A DNA stretch of 64,000 bases from Butyrivibrio sp. XPD2006 (GTDB taxonomy: Bacteria; Bacillota; Clostridia; Lachnospirales; Lachnospiraceae), in contig NZ_ATVT01000010.1 in NCBI RefSeq assembly GCF_000420865.1, positions 62,001 to 126,000 on the forward strand, given 5' to 3'. Positions 47,625 to 56,118 of this stretch are shown here, in pieces (position 1 is the stretch's first letter; every line of letters begins with the position of its first letter). The position numbers and the translations under genes are program-made. The notes beneath the pieces were generated by a model, which saw nothing but the letters and a program-made list of their open reading frames with translations, had not been told where the DNA came from and did no database searches.

Positions 47625-48251
47625 TACATCCTTTTTCTCCATGGCGATGAGGAGAACCATATCTTTCTGGAGCGGCTCCTGAGGAGAACTGAAGCACCAT
47701 TTCTGGCCCTTTTCGCGAACAGCGATGACGTTCATCCTGTGCTTTTTGCGAAGTTCCAGTTCGATCAGGTTCTTGCCGATCCATTCATCTTTGACATACA
47801 TCTCAACGATATACATGTTGCTGTCAATTTCAAAGAAATCCTTAAAGGATTTTGAAAGAAGAATACGAGCTGAACGCATACCGCCTTCTCCTTCGGGATC
47901 AAGAATCTTATCTACTCCGATTTTCAGTAGAATGGATGACATCCTGTCTGAGGAGGTTTTTGCAACTATAAGGGGTACGTTCTTTTCTTTTGCAACTGCT
48001 ACGGACATTATGGCAGCAGCAAGGTTACCTGTGGCACATACAACGATATCCATGTTTTTTAGGCCCAGGGCTTCTACTTCATCCTCGTTTTCCAGGTTTG
48101 CACATACTGCAGAAGTGCATTTTCCTGCAAATTCATTGATTACTTCTTTATCTTTGTCTACAGCAAGCACATCAGCGCCCATCATGTAAAGATTCTCCGC
48201 AAGGCTCTTGCCGTATTTTCCAAGTCCAAGTACTGCAACTGATTTTCCCAT
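47610..48251 (-). CDS. ktrA: Potassium uptake regulatory subunit KtrA (RCK protein)
   Basis: 213 residues. The N-terminal Rossmann (RCK_N) domain begins VAVLGLGKYGKSLAENLYMMG with its GxGxxG loop and the acidic residue AVDKD; the RCK_C domain occupies about 135-213. It forms a ring on the cytoplasmic face of KtrB and gates K+ entry in response to ATP/ADP; in many Firmicutes RCK_C also binds cyclic-di-AMP. It is the second gene of ktrBA, 14 bases after ktrB. (The first motif is longer than needed here: key glycines are Gly8, Gly10 and Gly13.). Confidence 0.93.
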   Translation of the reverse strand: MGKSVAVLGLGKYGKSLAENLYMMGADVLAVDKDKEVINEFAGKCTSAVCANLENEDEVEALGLKNMDIVVCATGNLAAAIMSVAVAKEKNVPLIVAKTSSDRMSSILLKIGVDKILDPEGEGGMRSARILLSKSFKDFFEIDSNMYIVEMYVKDEWIGKNLIELELRKKHRMNVIAVREKGQKWCFSSPQEPLQKDMVLLIAMEKKDVNKWH

Positions 48252-48265
48252 GATTTATTTTCCTC

Positions 48266-49651
48266 CTAACCAACGTAGAATATTCCTTCTGAATGACTGA
48301 TCCTGTTTTTGATCCCGGCCTCTCTGGCAAAGAAAAATGCCATTGAGATAGGACCGATCCTTCCAAGATACATTGAAATAATAACGATAATTCTTGAATA
48401 TGAGCATAGATGCGGTGTTAAGCCTCTTGTAAGTCCTACTGTTCCAAGGGCACTTGTGATCTCATACAGAGCATCAGTAAGCGTAATGTCTTCGCCTGCA
48501 AGAAGAAGCAGTGTCATAAGGATTACAAAGGACAAGCTGACGGTCACGATAGCAGCGGCCTTTCGCATGAGCTCCGTTGAAACTTTTCTGTGGAATACGA
48601 CAGTTTCTTTTTTGCCGCCTATATAAGAGAAAGCATTCATAAGTACAAGGAAGGCTGTAACAGTCTTGACACCGCCTGCTGTTCCGACAGGTGAGCCGCC
48701 TATGAACATGAGGATGTAGCCGATGGAGCAGGAGATTTCTGTCAGACTCTCCTGGGGCACTGATGCAAAACCAGCGGTTCTGAAAGTGACCGACTGGAAC
48801 ATACTGTTTAGAATCTTATAAGACAGGCGCATGTTGCCAATGGTTTCGGGATTGTTGTATTCAGCTGCCAGAACAACGCCGGTCCCTGTCAGTATGAGAA
48901 TTATGGTCGCCCAAAGCACCAGTTTGGTATGCTCAGGAAGATGCCTTAGGGTCACAATAGGCCCGAGGTGATTTTTGATTCCCTTATTGATTCCGTCGAT
49001 AACATCAAACCATACAACAAAGCCAAGTCCGCCAAGTATGATTAGCAGCATTGTAAGGCTCATTAAAAAGTATGAGTCCCTGAAGTCTATCATGCTGTTT
49101 GGTCCAATCACATCCATTCCTGCATTACAGAAGGCTGAAACTGACTGGAAGATGGCAGACCAGAGACCTTTCCAAAAGCCAAATCTTGGTATGAATTTGA
49201 TTGCAAAAAGAAATGCAGCTACGCCTTCTACAGCAAAGACGCCCTTGAATATTCGAATAAGGAAGCCCAGAAGACCGTGGTCCAGATCGACATTTAGTGC
49301 ATCGCCAAGAAGAACTCTGTCTCCAAGGGAAAATTTCTTTTTACCGACCAGAAGCAGCATTGAACCTACTGAAACTACTCCAAAGCCTCCAATCTGGATA
49401 AGCAAAAGAATTACGAACTGTCCGAACAGACTCCAGTGAGCGTATGTATCAACTACAACAAGGCCGGTAACACAAACCGACGTTGTTGCTGTAAAGAGCG
49501 CAGTAAGAACACCGGTTTTTTCACCCGGTGCTGTGGATATCGGAAGCATGAGAAGGAGCGTTCCGATTATTATGGTTAAGAGAAAACTCACCGGAATGAA
49601 CCTTTCCGGTGTGATCAGGATACGCCTGATCTTTGCACTTGTTTTTTTCAT
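48266..49651 (-). CDS. ktrB: Potassium channel/transporter subunit KtrB (TrkH family)
   Basis: 461 residues with the fourfold helix-pore-helix repeat. All four selectivity loops are visible with their glycines: TSVCVTGL, SAFCNAGM, TFRTAGF and SALGTVGL. It forms the K+ pore of the Ktr system, regulated by KtrA and usually Na+ dependent. It precedes ktrA on the minus strand and is divergent from the accessory region that starts at 49785. I saw no ydaO-type riboswitch upstream. Confidence 0.95.
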   Translation of the reverse strand: MKKTSAKIRRILITPERFIPVSFLLTIIIGTLLLMLPISTAPGEKTGVLTALFTATTSVCVTGLVVVDTYAHWSLFGQFVILLLIQIGGFGVVSVGSMLLLVGKKKFSLGDRVLLGDALNVDLDHGLLGFLIRIFKGVFAVEGVAAFLFAIKFIPRFGFWKGLWSAIFQSVSAFCNAGMDVIGPNSMIDFRDSYFLMSLTMLLIILGGLGFVVWFDVIDGINKGIKNHLGPIVTLRHLPEHTKLVLWATIILILTGTGVVLAAEYNNPETIGNMRLSYKILNSMFQSVTFRTAGFASVPQESLTEISCSIGYILMFIGGSPVGTAGGVKTVTAFLVLMNAFSYIGGKKETVVFHRKVSTELMRKAAAIVTVSLSFVILMTLLLLAGEDITLTDALYEITSALGTVGLTRGLTPHLCSYSRIIVIISMYLGRIGPISMAFFFAREAGIKNRISHSEGIFYVG

Positions 49652-49784
49652 AGTTTCTATTCTAGTATGAAAAACAACTGAAGTACACTTTTTGTTTTAA
49701 TTTTTAATTTCACAAAATCGCAACAAGATTATGGAAGGGATTGTGTATAATGTAGAAAGCGACTGATGGAGGAACAGTGTATAC

Positions 49785-50390
49785 ATGGAAATACTTGAGC
49801 AAATAACAGCTATTCTTATAGGAGCACTAATATCGGCAACATGTGCAACTTCAGGAAATGCTGATGAATTACTCACAAGATTTATTGAAGGCGATGTGTC
49901 GGTATTGGAAGAAAATCAGAAAGAGGAGTGGTTTATTCCGGATTTTAATGATGGCAGTTTTGAATACGAATATACGCTTCTGGATCTTGACGGCGATGGT
50001 GAAAATGAGATGATAGTCCAGATGAAGGATGAGCCACAGGGCTTTTCGGCTGTGTTTAATGCAGAAAGAGATAAGGTTTACTGCTGGGGAAGTGACAGTG
50101 TTGAAATGAACTGCTTTGAATATCCGCTGGATAATGGAATGATGGTAAGCGAGTATGATTATGACGGAGCTGTTTCTTACAGTATTTATGCTTATGATAC
50201 TACTGGTGAAGCTAAGCATATCAGCTTGCTGTTTATCCGCGAGGTGCCTGCTTCGAACAACGCGGCTGTAAAGTATCCGGATTACAGAATTGATGATAAG
50301 GAAGTCACAAAAGAAGAATTTGGAAAAGAGCTTAAGGCAGCGATAGGGGATCACAGGCTGGATCGTACGTCATGGATATTAGTAAAATAA
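49785..50390 (+). CDS. Secreted protein with FG-GAP/VCBS-like calcium motif
   Basis: 201 residues. A hydrophobic N-terminal segment (about 7-22, ITAILIGALISATCA) could be a signal peptide, possibly lipoprotein-like because of the cysteine at the end. Residues 66-76 read LLDLDGDGENEM, a Ca2+-binding loop of FG-GAP/VCBS repeats, followed by a beta-rich region. A similar pattern occurs in the C-terminal extension of the AzlD protein 2 kb downstream. TATAAT lies at 49746 and GGAGG before the ATG. Function unknown. Confidence 0.6.
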   Translation: MEILEQITAILIGALISATCATSGNADELLTRFIEGDVSVLEENQKEEWFIPDFNDGSFEYEYTLLDLDGDGENEMIVQMKDEPQGFSAVFNAERDKVYCWGSDSVEMNCFEYPLDNGMMVSEYDYDGAVSYSIYAYDTTGEAKHISLLFIREVPASNNAAVKYPDYRIDDKEVTKEEFGKELKAAIGDHRLDRTSWILVK

Positions 50391-50402
50391 GGAGATTTTG
50401 AT

Positions 50403-50861
50403 ATGACACGCAGAGAAATGGCAATGGCTAATTTTATGAAAGGCTACAACTGTTCGCAGTCGATTGTGCTGGCGTTTTCAGATATGCTTGATATTGATGA
50501 GAAGACTCTTTCTAAAATGGCATCGTCTTTTGGCGGAGGCATGGGAAGGCTGAGAGAGGTTTGCGGATCTGTCAGCGGAATGTTTATGGTTGCAGGTCTT
50601 TTATATGGCTACGACGGACCTGAGACAGGACAGGTCAAGGCGGATCACTACGCCAGGATTCAGGAGCTCGCTCACAGGTTTGAAGAGCAGCACGGATCAA
50701 TTGTGTGTCGTGAGCTTTTGGGCCTTAATGTGCGACATGATGTGCCGGTTCCGGAAGCCAGAACGACTGAGTATTACAAGAAAAGACCCTGCCCTGAGAT
50801 AATCGGAGATGCTGCCGAAATTCTTGAGCAGTTCATTAAAGAGAATTCTGTTAAAGAGTAA
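50403..50861 (+). CDS. C_GCAxxG_C_C family redox protein
   Basis: 152 residues. The family cysteines are in place: YNCSQSI near 16-22, CGSVSGMFM near 50-58, CRELLG near 99-104 and a late Cys in KRPCPEI. The GGGMGRLREVCG segment is the family core. Members are small proteins, often with bound metal or redox cysteines, of unknown reaction. It follows the FG-GAP-like gene by 12 bases and is followed by the azlCD pair. Confidence 0.85.
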   Translation: MTRREMAMANFMKGYNCSQSIVLAFSDMLDIDEKTLSKMASSFGGGMGRLREVCGSVSGMFMVAGLLYGYDGPETGQVKADHYARIQELAHRFEEQHGSIVCRELLGLNVRHDVPVPEARTTEYYKKRPCPEIIGDAAEILEQFIKENSVKE

Positions 50862-50875
50862 GAGTGGAGCTTGAA

Positions 50876-51595
50876 ATGGAAACTGAGGAGTTTAAGATAA
50901 CCGGGAAAGAGGTGAAGGCTGCGCTGAAAACCTCTTTTCCCATTATGGTAACCTTCCTGGTGCTGGGAAGCGGATACGGAATACTGATGGAAAAACACGG
51001 CTTCGGACCGCTTTGGTCTGTTCTGTCCGGAATTGTCATATTCAGCGGAACCGTTCAGTTTGTGAGTATATCGATGCTTGGCACTGGATCTTTTATCATG
51101 GCTGCATTAACAGCTTTCATGGTATCTGCAAGACATGCCTTTTTCAGCATCTCCATGATCGGAAGATACCGAAAGGAAGGGAAAAGAAAATGGTACCTTT
51201 ACTATGCACTCTGCGATGAAACCTATGCGATGCTCAGTTCGGATAACTGCCCTGAGGGAGTAAACAAAAGCGGACACAGACTTCTTGTGACACTTTTTGA
51301 TCAGTCCTCCTGGGTTATCGGATCTTTCCTTGGCGGAGTGATGGGCACATATCTTAACTTTGATTCGACGGGAATTGACTTTTCCATGACAGCTCTTTTT
51401 ACAACAGTATTTATTCAGCAGTGGCTTGATGCGAAGAACCACACTCCGGCAATACTGGGACTTGGAGCCACACTTCTCTGCAGGATAATATTCGGAACCG
51501 ATTTGTTCCTGATCCCGGCGATGATCATAATCATTGGAACACTTACACTGGCAAGGGGCAAGATTGAGCCGGAGAAAGAGGTGCACAATGGTTGA
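50876..51595 (+). CDS. azlC: AzlC family branched-chain amino acid exporter subunit
   Basis: 239 residues from the ATG at 50876, six bases after GGAG; a GTG at 50864 is in frame but lacks a binding site. Family features are AALKTSFPIMVTFLVLGSGYG, shortened here to its first membrane helix, then FSGTVQFVSI, SARHAFFSISMIGRY and FTTVFIQQWLDAKNH. With AzlD it forms an exporter of branched-chain amino acids and analogues. The azlD start lies inside its last codons. Key features: about seven helices and the conserved ARHAFF segment. Confidence 0.9.
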   Translation: METEEFKITGKEVKAALKTSFPIMVTFLVLGSGYGILMEKHGFGPLWSVLSGIVIFSGTVQFVSISMLGTGSFIMAALTAFMVSARHAFFSISMIGRYRKEGKRKWYLYYALCDETYAMLSSDNCPEGVNKSGHRLLVTLFDQSSWVIGSFLGGVMGTYLNFDSTGIDFSMTALFTTVFIQQWLDAKNHTPAILGLGATLLCRIIFGTDLFLIPAMIIIIGTLTLARGKIEPEKEVHNG

Positions 51596-52559
51596 TTACA
51601 GACATGCTCTAATAATTATTCTGATCATGGGACTTGTAACCCTGGCTACGAGAATAGTTCCGGTGCTTATATTCGGAAGAGGAGAGAAGGTTCCGGATTA
51701 CATCATGTACCTGGGAAGGACTGTTCCGTACACGGCCATGGGGCTTCTTATTGTATATTGTCTTAGGGATATTTCTTTTACCTCTGCGCCGCATGCGATT
51801 CCGGAGATCATTGCCATGGCGGTTGTCATCGGTTCGTATTTGTGGAAAAGAAATTCTATCTTTAGTGTAGTTGTCGGAACGGTTATATATATGTTTTTGG
51901 TTCAGGCTGTATTTGAAGAAAGTTTTTTTGAGGAGATTGATACTGCTGCGGAAGATATTTCTGTGGTAGAAAGTGATACAGATTCCGATGATCTGACACA
52001 AAAGTGCCTTAAGGGCTATGCCGATTACCTTGCGGATCATAAAGATCTTTGGCAGAGTGAGACTGTTTACGAGCTGGATTTCATAAATGACGACGATGTG
52101 CCGGATCTTATCTTTGGCGGAACTGACGGTGCTCACGCATCGAATATATTCATTCTTACATATCTTGACGGTAACTACGATGAAGTGGTTTGCTGCGGAA
52201 GTATTGGAGCCTATAACGCAACCTGTTATTATCCGAAGCTCGGAATCATCCTCAGTACAGATATGGGAATGGGCTATGAAACTGAATACTACAGTGAGCT
52301 TTCAGCCGATTCGGAGTACGGCTATAAAACCCTTTGCCACATGTATTCCTACTATGAGGAAGATTATGAGGGTGAGCCCTCTGAGATCAAGTTTTTTATC
52401 GGTGAAGGTGAGGATAAAGAGGTCATGCAGGAAGAGTATGACGAATGTGTAAAAGAACTTGTCGGTGATACTGAGCACAAGCTCTTTTACACATATGAAA
52501 ATGAAAACGGCTATGAATATCTTACGCAGGAAGCGCTTGATAATCTGTTCGGAGAGTGA
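51588..52559 (+). CDS. azlD: AzlD exporter subunit fused to an FG-GAP-like domain
   Basis: 323 residues from the ATG at 51588. Residues 1-112 are a complete AzlD protein (LVTLATRIVPVLIFGR, YLGRTVPYTAMGLLIVYCL). Ordinary AzlD ends there, at about 100-110 residues. Here an acidic linker (115-135) leads into about 190 extra residues with DFINDDDVPDLIFGG, a Ca2+-loop pattern like the secreted protein at 49785, and many acidic and aromatic residues. The reading frame is uninterrupted. The extension could be a ligand sensor on one membrane face, or a fusion caused by loss of a stop between two genes. Confidence 0.8.
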   Translation: MVDYRHALIIILIMGLVTLATRIVPVLIFGRGEKVPDYIMYLGRTVPYTAMGLLIVYCLRDISFTSAPHAIPEIIAMAVVIGSYLWKRNSIFSVVVGTVIYMFLVQAVFEESFFEEIDTAAEDISVVESDTDSDDLTQKCLKGYADYLADHKDLWQSETVYELDFINDDDVPDLIFGGTDGAHASNIFILTYLDGNYDEVVCCGSIGAYNATCYYPKLGIILSTDMGMGYETEYYSELSADSEYGYKTLCHMYSYYEEDYEGEPSEIKFFIGEGEDKEVMQEEYDECVKELVGDTEHKLFYTYENENGYEYLTQEALDNLFGE

Positions 52560-52591
52560 TCTATGGAAAACATGAGAAAAAAGGAGAGGAT

Positions 52592-53650
52592 ATGGAACCG
52601 GAAGTATTGATTGAAGAATGGTCGCCTGTGGCAGATATACAGGCTTTTGTGGAAAAGAGCGATAAAAACTATTATTTTTATCTTTGGGTTAATCCTCACA
52701 GTGATGAGCCGGAGGTTAAAGCCTGCTGGATATGTAACAGGGTAAAGGCTCCGGTGGATATCAATGAAGCATTTGCCAATGAAGGTGAAGCACCATGCAT
52801 GCCTGCAGAATTTGTGGACCACGATCCGGAAGGAGTCGAGCTTAATAAAGAGTCACTGTCCATCGAGTGGTTTGAGGAAGGAGATTCGGCAGCTGTTTTA
52901 TCAGACGGCAAAATCATAGCTGTTATCCCTTCTTTTAGTGGATATAAAAGCTTCCCCGGATATTCGAAATATGCTAAAGGGACAGGCCCTTTTGCCTGGG
53001 AATTGAAAAACGCTTATTCCAGATTTGAAAGTGAAGTTAATAACGGCAGAGCTTTCCGGTCTTTCTTTGATCAGGAGGATTATTGGCCGAGGGTACAAGA
53101 CTTTCATATGAATACGCTGTACAACTTTTTCGGTGAGGAAGAAAAGTATTATGCAATAGACGGAGGCCAGTTTCCGCCCAAGGCCCTGGTACAGGGAAGA
53201 AAAGGAAATACCATTTACGGTATCACGCTTGGCGTAAGTATGATTCCCATGCCAAAAGTTGAAATGGCATATCAGGATGACTATAAGAGTTTCCGCAGAA
53301 TAGAACTGGGATTTGCTTGCAATGAAAAACATGAAGAACTTCTTCGGACAATAATTCCCGTGATGTCCGGGCTTTCTTCATATCCATGGAAATACCTGAC
53401 CTTTTTTGGCCACGGCCACACTATACCATTCAATAACATAAAGGGATATGAATACATTCTTTTCCTGAATGACAGACTTTTGAAGAATACTGATTCGCCC
53501 AAATATGCGGACTTTATGGGTGAAAGTATAAATCTGCTCTGGCTTGTTCCGATAACTCAGAGCGAGCAGGAGTTTATTGAGGAAAAGGGAGTGGAAGAAT
53601 ACCTGAAGGATAAGGATGGCTCAAGGATTTATATTTTTGGTGATCATTAA
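52592..53650 (+). CDS. Suppressor-of-fused (SUFU) domain protein
   Basis: 352 residues from the ATG at 52592 behind AAGGAGAGG. The C-terminal 180 residues carry the SUFU pattern: RRIELGFACNEKHEELL, MSGLSSYPWKYLTFFGHGH and GYEYILFLND, ending with LLWLVPITQSEQEF. The N-terminal 170 residues are an acidic, aromatic-rich domain often found before it. Bacterial SUFU proteins are mostly predicted immunity proteins of polymorphic toxin systems. No toxin gene is adjacent, so it would be an orphan. Soluble. Confidence 0.82.
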   Translation: MEPEVLIEEWSPVADIQAFVEKSDKNYYFYLWVNPHSDEPEVKACWICNRVKAPVDINEAFANEGEAPCMPAEFVDHDPEGVELNKESLSIEWFEEGDSAAVLSDGKIIAVIPSFSGYKSFPGYSKYAKGTGPFAWELKNAYSRFESEVNNGRAFRSFFDQEDYWPRVQDFHMNTLYNFFGEEEKYYAIDGGQFPPKALVQGRKGNTIYGITLGVSMIPMPKVEMAYQDDYKSFRRIELGFACNEKHEELLRTIIPVMSGLSSYPWKYLTFFGHGHTIPFNNIKGYEYILFLNDRLLKNTDSPKYADFMGESINLLWLVPITQSEQEFIEEKGVEEYLKDKDGSRIYIFGDH

Positions 53651-53664
53651 GGGTGATTAGTCTT

Positions 53665-54135
53665 ATGCTGATACGGAATCTTAGAGAAAATGAAATAGAT
53701 CTGCTACGGGACTTTTTGTATGAAGCCATATTTATACCGGAGGGAGTTACACCGCCTCCAAGGGAGATAATAGAGCAGCCTGAGCTTAGAATTTACTATG
53801 AAAATTTTGGAACTGGCAAGGCTGATCATTGTCTGGTTGCGGAAGATGACGGAAGAGTGGTCGGAGCTGTCTGGACACGTATCATGGATGACTATGGGCA
53901 TGTGGACGATGAAACTCCGTCATTTGCTATCTCATTGTACAAGGAGTATCGTGGTCAGGGGATAGGGACAAAGCTTATGACTGGGATGCTGGAAGAACTT
54001 AAAAGAAATGGTTATACAAGAGCCTCTCTTGCTGTGCAGAAAGCCAATTACGCAGTAAAAATGTATGAGAAAGTAGGCTTTAAAACTGTGGATGAAAATG
54101 ACGAAGAATACATAATGGTCAATAATAACTGTTGA
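53665..54135 (+). CDS. GNAT family N-acetyltransferase
   Basis: 156 residues from the ATG at 53665, where the GNAT fold begins (LMLIRNLREN); a GTG at 53653 is also in frame. The acetyl-CoA loop is YRGQGIGTKLM, followed by ASLAVQKANYAVKMYEKVGF, the typical C-terminal strand (quoted to its last 20 residues). Substrate unknown. It is the first of at least eight GNAT domains in the last 10 kb. Its stop overlaps the -35 of the promoter at 54132. Confidence 0.88.
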   Translation: MLIRNLRENEIDLLRDFLYEAIFIPEGVTPPPREIIEQPELRIYYENFGTGKADHCLVAEDDGRVVGAVWTRIMDDYGHVDDETPSFAISLYKEYRGQGIGTKLMTGMLEELKRNGYTRASLAVQKANYAVKMYEKVGFKTVDENDEEYIMVNNNC

Positions 54136-54166
54136 CAGTGAGTTGTCAGTCAATTATACTAACAAC
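54132..54166 (+). promoter_or_regulatory. Consensus promoter with overlapping MarR-like operator
   Basis: TTGACA (54132-54137), 17 bases, TATACT (54155-54160). A dyad GTTGTCAGT/ACTAACAAC (54142-54150 with 54158-54166, 8 of 9 pairs) covers the -10, and TGACA...TGTCA (54133-54148) covers the -35. The shape suits a MarR-type repressor, but no MarR gene is nearby. Confidence 0.65.
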
Positions 54167-54204
54167 TAATAATTTTCAGAAAGCGAGAAGCTATGACAAG
54201 AAAC

Positions 54205-54241
54205 AGTCTCATCAAGTTTTAGGTTTGATGGGGCTATTTTT
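54205..54241 (+). terminator. Leader hairpin with terminator form
   Basis: AGTCTCATCAAG (54205-54216) pairs over 12 bp, with some G-U, with TTTGATGGGGCT (54224-54235), followed by ATTTTTA. It lies between the promoter at 54132 and the GNAT gene at 54277, so it is either an attenuator or the relic end of a lost gene. Confidence 0.6.
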
Positions 54242-54276
54242 ATAGCTGCTGCTATGAAGGAAAGAGGGAGGCGTAA

Positions 54277-54807
54277 ATGGAACAGAAGAAGATCAAGTAC
54301 AGAAAAGCTCGTATAGAAGACGGATATGAATGGTATAAGTTGCTTGACGATGTGTGGCGTGTTGCATACAGCCATATTTTTCCTGAGAAGTTATTTGAAG
54401 TACGTGAGAGCGCGATAGACGAAAGAGCTAAAGGATTTACCGAAGAGAAATTTCTTGGTGATAGGAAAATAGCTTATGTTGCAGAAGCAGGCGGAACAAT
54501 AGTTGCCTTGATGTTCGGTGTATTGGATTCGAATTATGAATACTTTAAAAACGACTACGCTGATCTCGTTGGGCTTTATGTTCGTCCTGAATATCAGGGT
54601 ATGGGTGTAGGTACTATGTTAAAAGACATTTTCACCCATTGGGCAAAGGAAAATAAGGCAGATCAGTATGTCATAGGCGTATTAAAAGACAACGCTAAAG
54701 CCCGAAAGGTCTATGAATCCTGGGGCGGAGTACTGTCTGAACATGAGCATGAATTTATGCAGATGGGAGTCGGATATCCTGAAGTGTTCTATACTTATGA
54801 GATATAA
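54277..54807 (+). CDS. GNAT family N-acetyltransferase
   Basis: 176 residues. GNAT hallmarks are DLVGLYVRPEYQGMGVGTML for the acetyl-CoA loop and VLKDNAKARKVYESWGG for the C-terminal part. GAGGCG lies before the ATG. It is preceded by a strong promoter with an operator-like dyad and a terminator-like leader hairpin, so it is probably the most tightly controlled gene of the island. Substrate unknown; proteins of this type modify small amines, antibiotics or protein N-termini. Confidence 0.9.
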   Translation: MEQKKIKYRKARIEDGYEWYKLLDDVWRVAYSHIFPEKLFEVRESAIDERAKGFTEEKFLGDRKIAYVAEAGGTIVALMFGVLDSNYEYFKNDYADLVGLYVRPEYQGMGVGTMLKDIFTHWAKENKADQYVIGVLKDNAKARKVYESWGGVLSEHEHEFMQMGVGYPEVFYTYEI

Positions 54808-54849
54808 TATATTGAGCTGTATATAGCATATGAAATGAGAGAGGACTAA

Positions 54850-55323
54850 ATGAGTATTTTTGATTTGTTCAGGAGAAAAACGGATAAGAATACCGTTAAC
54901 GTGAGTAAGCCTGTAATTGACACATATGAGAGTAAGAAAATATCACCGCCTGATACGCCTTTTGTGATGGAAGAGGACAGATTTGATCCGGATAAACTGT
55001 TAAGGGCATGGCAGGAAGCAGATAAGGGTGTAGAGACCATATTGGTTGATGATATCGAAGTGGTTGATTACCGGGAATGCTTTGATACAATGATGCAATC
55101 ATTTTGGAAGAATATCTGCAAAATTGATAATTATATTCAGAAGTATTGCGTGGATGAGCTTAATGTCAAAACAGAAGCCTGGAAAGTGGAGCTGGTTTGG
55201 TTATCAACAAAAGAAGGAGAGCTCGAACTTGCCTACTGGGGGGTATATATGAATATTGAGCTTACAGCGGTATGCAAGTATCAGGACGGTGATTGGAATG
55301 TGACAGAAGTATATTACTGCTGA
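54850..55323 (+). CDS. Hypothetical protein, possible immunity protein
   Basis: 157 residues, not recognised. Residues 1-50 are basic then polar and probably flexible (SIFDLFRRKTDKN at the start); the rest looks like an alpha/beta domain ending in VCKYQDGDWNVTEVYYC. The ending, with alternating aromatic and acidic residues, recalls small immunity proteins, and a SUFU immunity-like gene lies 1.2 kb upstream, but this is only a guess. GAGAGAGGA precedes the ATG. No membrane helix. Confidence 0.6.
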   Translation: MSIFDLFRRKTDKNTVNVSKPVIDTYESKKISPPDTPFVMEEDRFDPDKLLRAWQEADKGVETILVDDIEVVDYRECFDTMMQSFWKNICKIDNYIQKYCVDELNVKTEAWKVELVWLSTKEGELELAYWGVYMNIELTAVCKYQDGDWNVTEVYYC

Positions 55324-55348
55324 ACTAAGTTCGGAAGGGGATAAGGGA

Positions 55349-55714
55349 ATGGAACTTAAGAAAATACCGCATAGATTGACAGTTTGCAAAGTGAAAGAAA
55401 TCTCTGACATAGATATGGATGCAGAGATCTATTTCATCGGTAAGACAGATGAAGAACTGTCGCTGGTGTGCATTACGGAAAATACTCCTTCAAAGACGAT
55501 AGAACGTGATGATGGATGGAGAGGATTTCGCATTCAGGGAACACTTGATTTTTCACTGGTTGGTATACTGGCCAAAATATCCGGAATTCTTGCAGACCAT
55601 AAGATCAGCATTTTTGCTGTATCAACTTACAACACCGATTATGTTCTGGTAAAAGAAGAAAACTTTGACAGGGCTTTAAGTATATTGGGGGCTGAAGGAT
55701 ATTCCATCATATGA
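55349..55714 (+). CDS. ACT-domain protein (CASTOR/ACT_7-like)
   Basis: 121 residues, two ACT-like halves. The second half has GTLDFSLVGILAKISGIL, the hallmark of the CASTOR-type ACT domain, then ISIFAVSTYNTDYVLVKEEN. Such small proteins are predicted amino-acid sensors; many are annotated as ACT-domain proteins without known role. GGAAGGGG precedes the start. It overlaps the following broken GNAT gene by 4 bases (ATGA), which suggests the two once worked or were acquired together. Confidence 0.82.
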   Translation: MELKKIPHRLTVCKVKEISDIDMDAEIYFIGKTDEELSLVCITENTPSKTIERDDGWRGFRIQGTLDFSLVGILAKISGILADHKISIFAVSTYNTDYVLVKEENFDRALSILGAEGYSII

Positions 55715-56044
55715 AATATAGAATGACAGAGCGAATTATTGATGAAGAAATAAGATTATCTAAGCTCTCATGGGGATTGCTACTACATAGCATATAAGGG
55801 GACATTGGTAGGGGATGTTTCGTTAAGAGACAATGCAGACGTTGCTATTGTTGTGTGCAAAGAGTTTCAAAATCAGCATATTGGTAGACGATGTGTTGAA
55901 GATATGCTTAAACTTGCGAAAGAAAAAGGAATAGACACTGTTAAGGCCAATATCTACTCCTTTAATGAGCAGAGTAGGAGAATGTTTGAAGCTGTCGGGT
56001 TCAAAAAGATAGATGAAGAATGGTACGAATACCAAAGCAGATAA
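55711..56044 (+). pseudogene. Frameshifted GNAT acetyltransferase
   Basis: The frame opened by ATG at 55711 gives MKYRMTERIIDEEIRLSKLS and stops at about 55797. The +1 frame then continues YYIAYKGTLVGDVSLRD and a normal GNAT C-terminal half (FQNQHIGRRCVEDML, RRMFEAVGFKKIDEEW) to 56044. One indel near 55775-55790 therefore split the gene, and some sequence seems missing between the halves. The start overlaps the ACT-domain gene. The tail is about 42 of 48 bases identical to a fragment at 63013-63060. Confidence 0.75.
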
Positions 56045-56118
56045 TTGGAGTATGTTAGCAAGGATTATATTCCAGCATAACTTACTAAGGAATATTTTAT
56101 AAAAGAGAATCAAGACAC

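Noticed and set aside
49869-50354. 161-codon minus-strand frame
   Set aside because: Antisense to the FG-GAP-like secreted protein gene; no motif, no start signals.
51107-52136. Minus-strand frames of 159 and 175 codons across azlC and azlD
   Set aside because: Basic, low-complexity translations opposite clear exporter genes.
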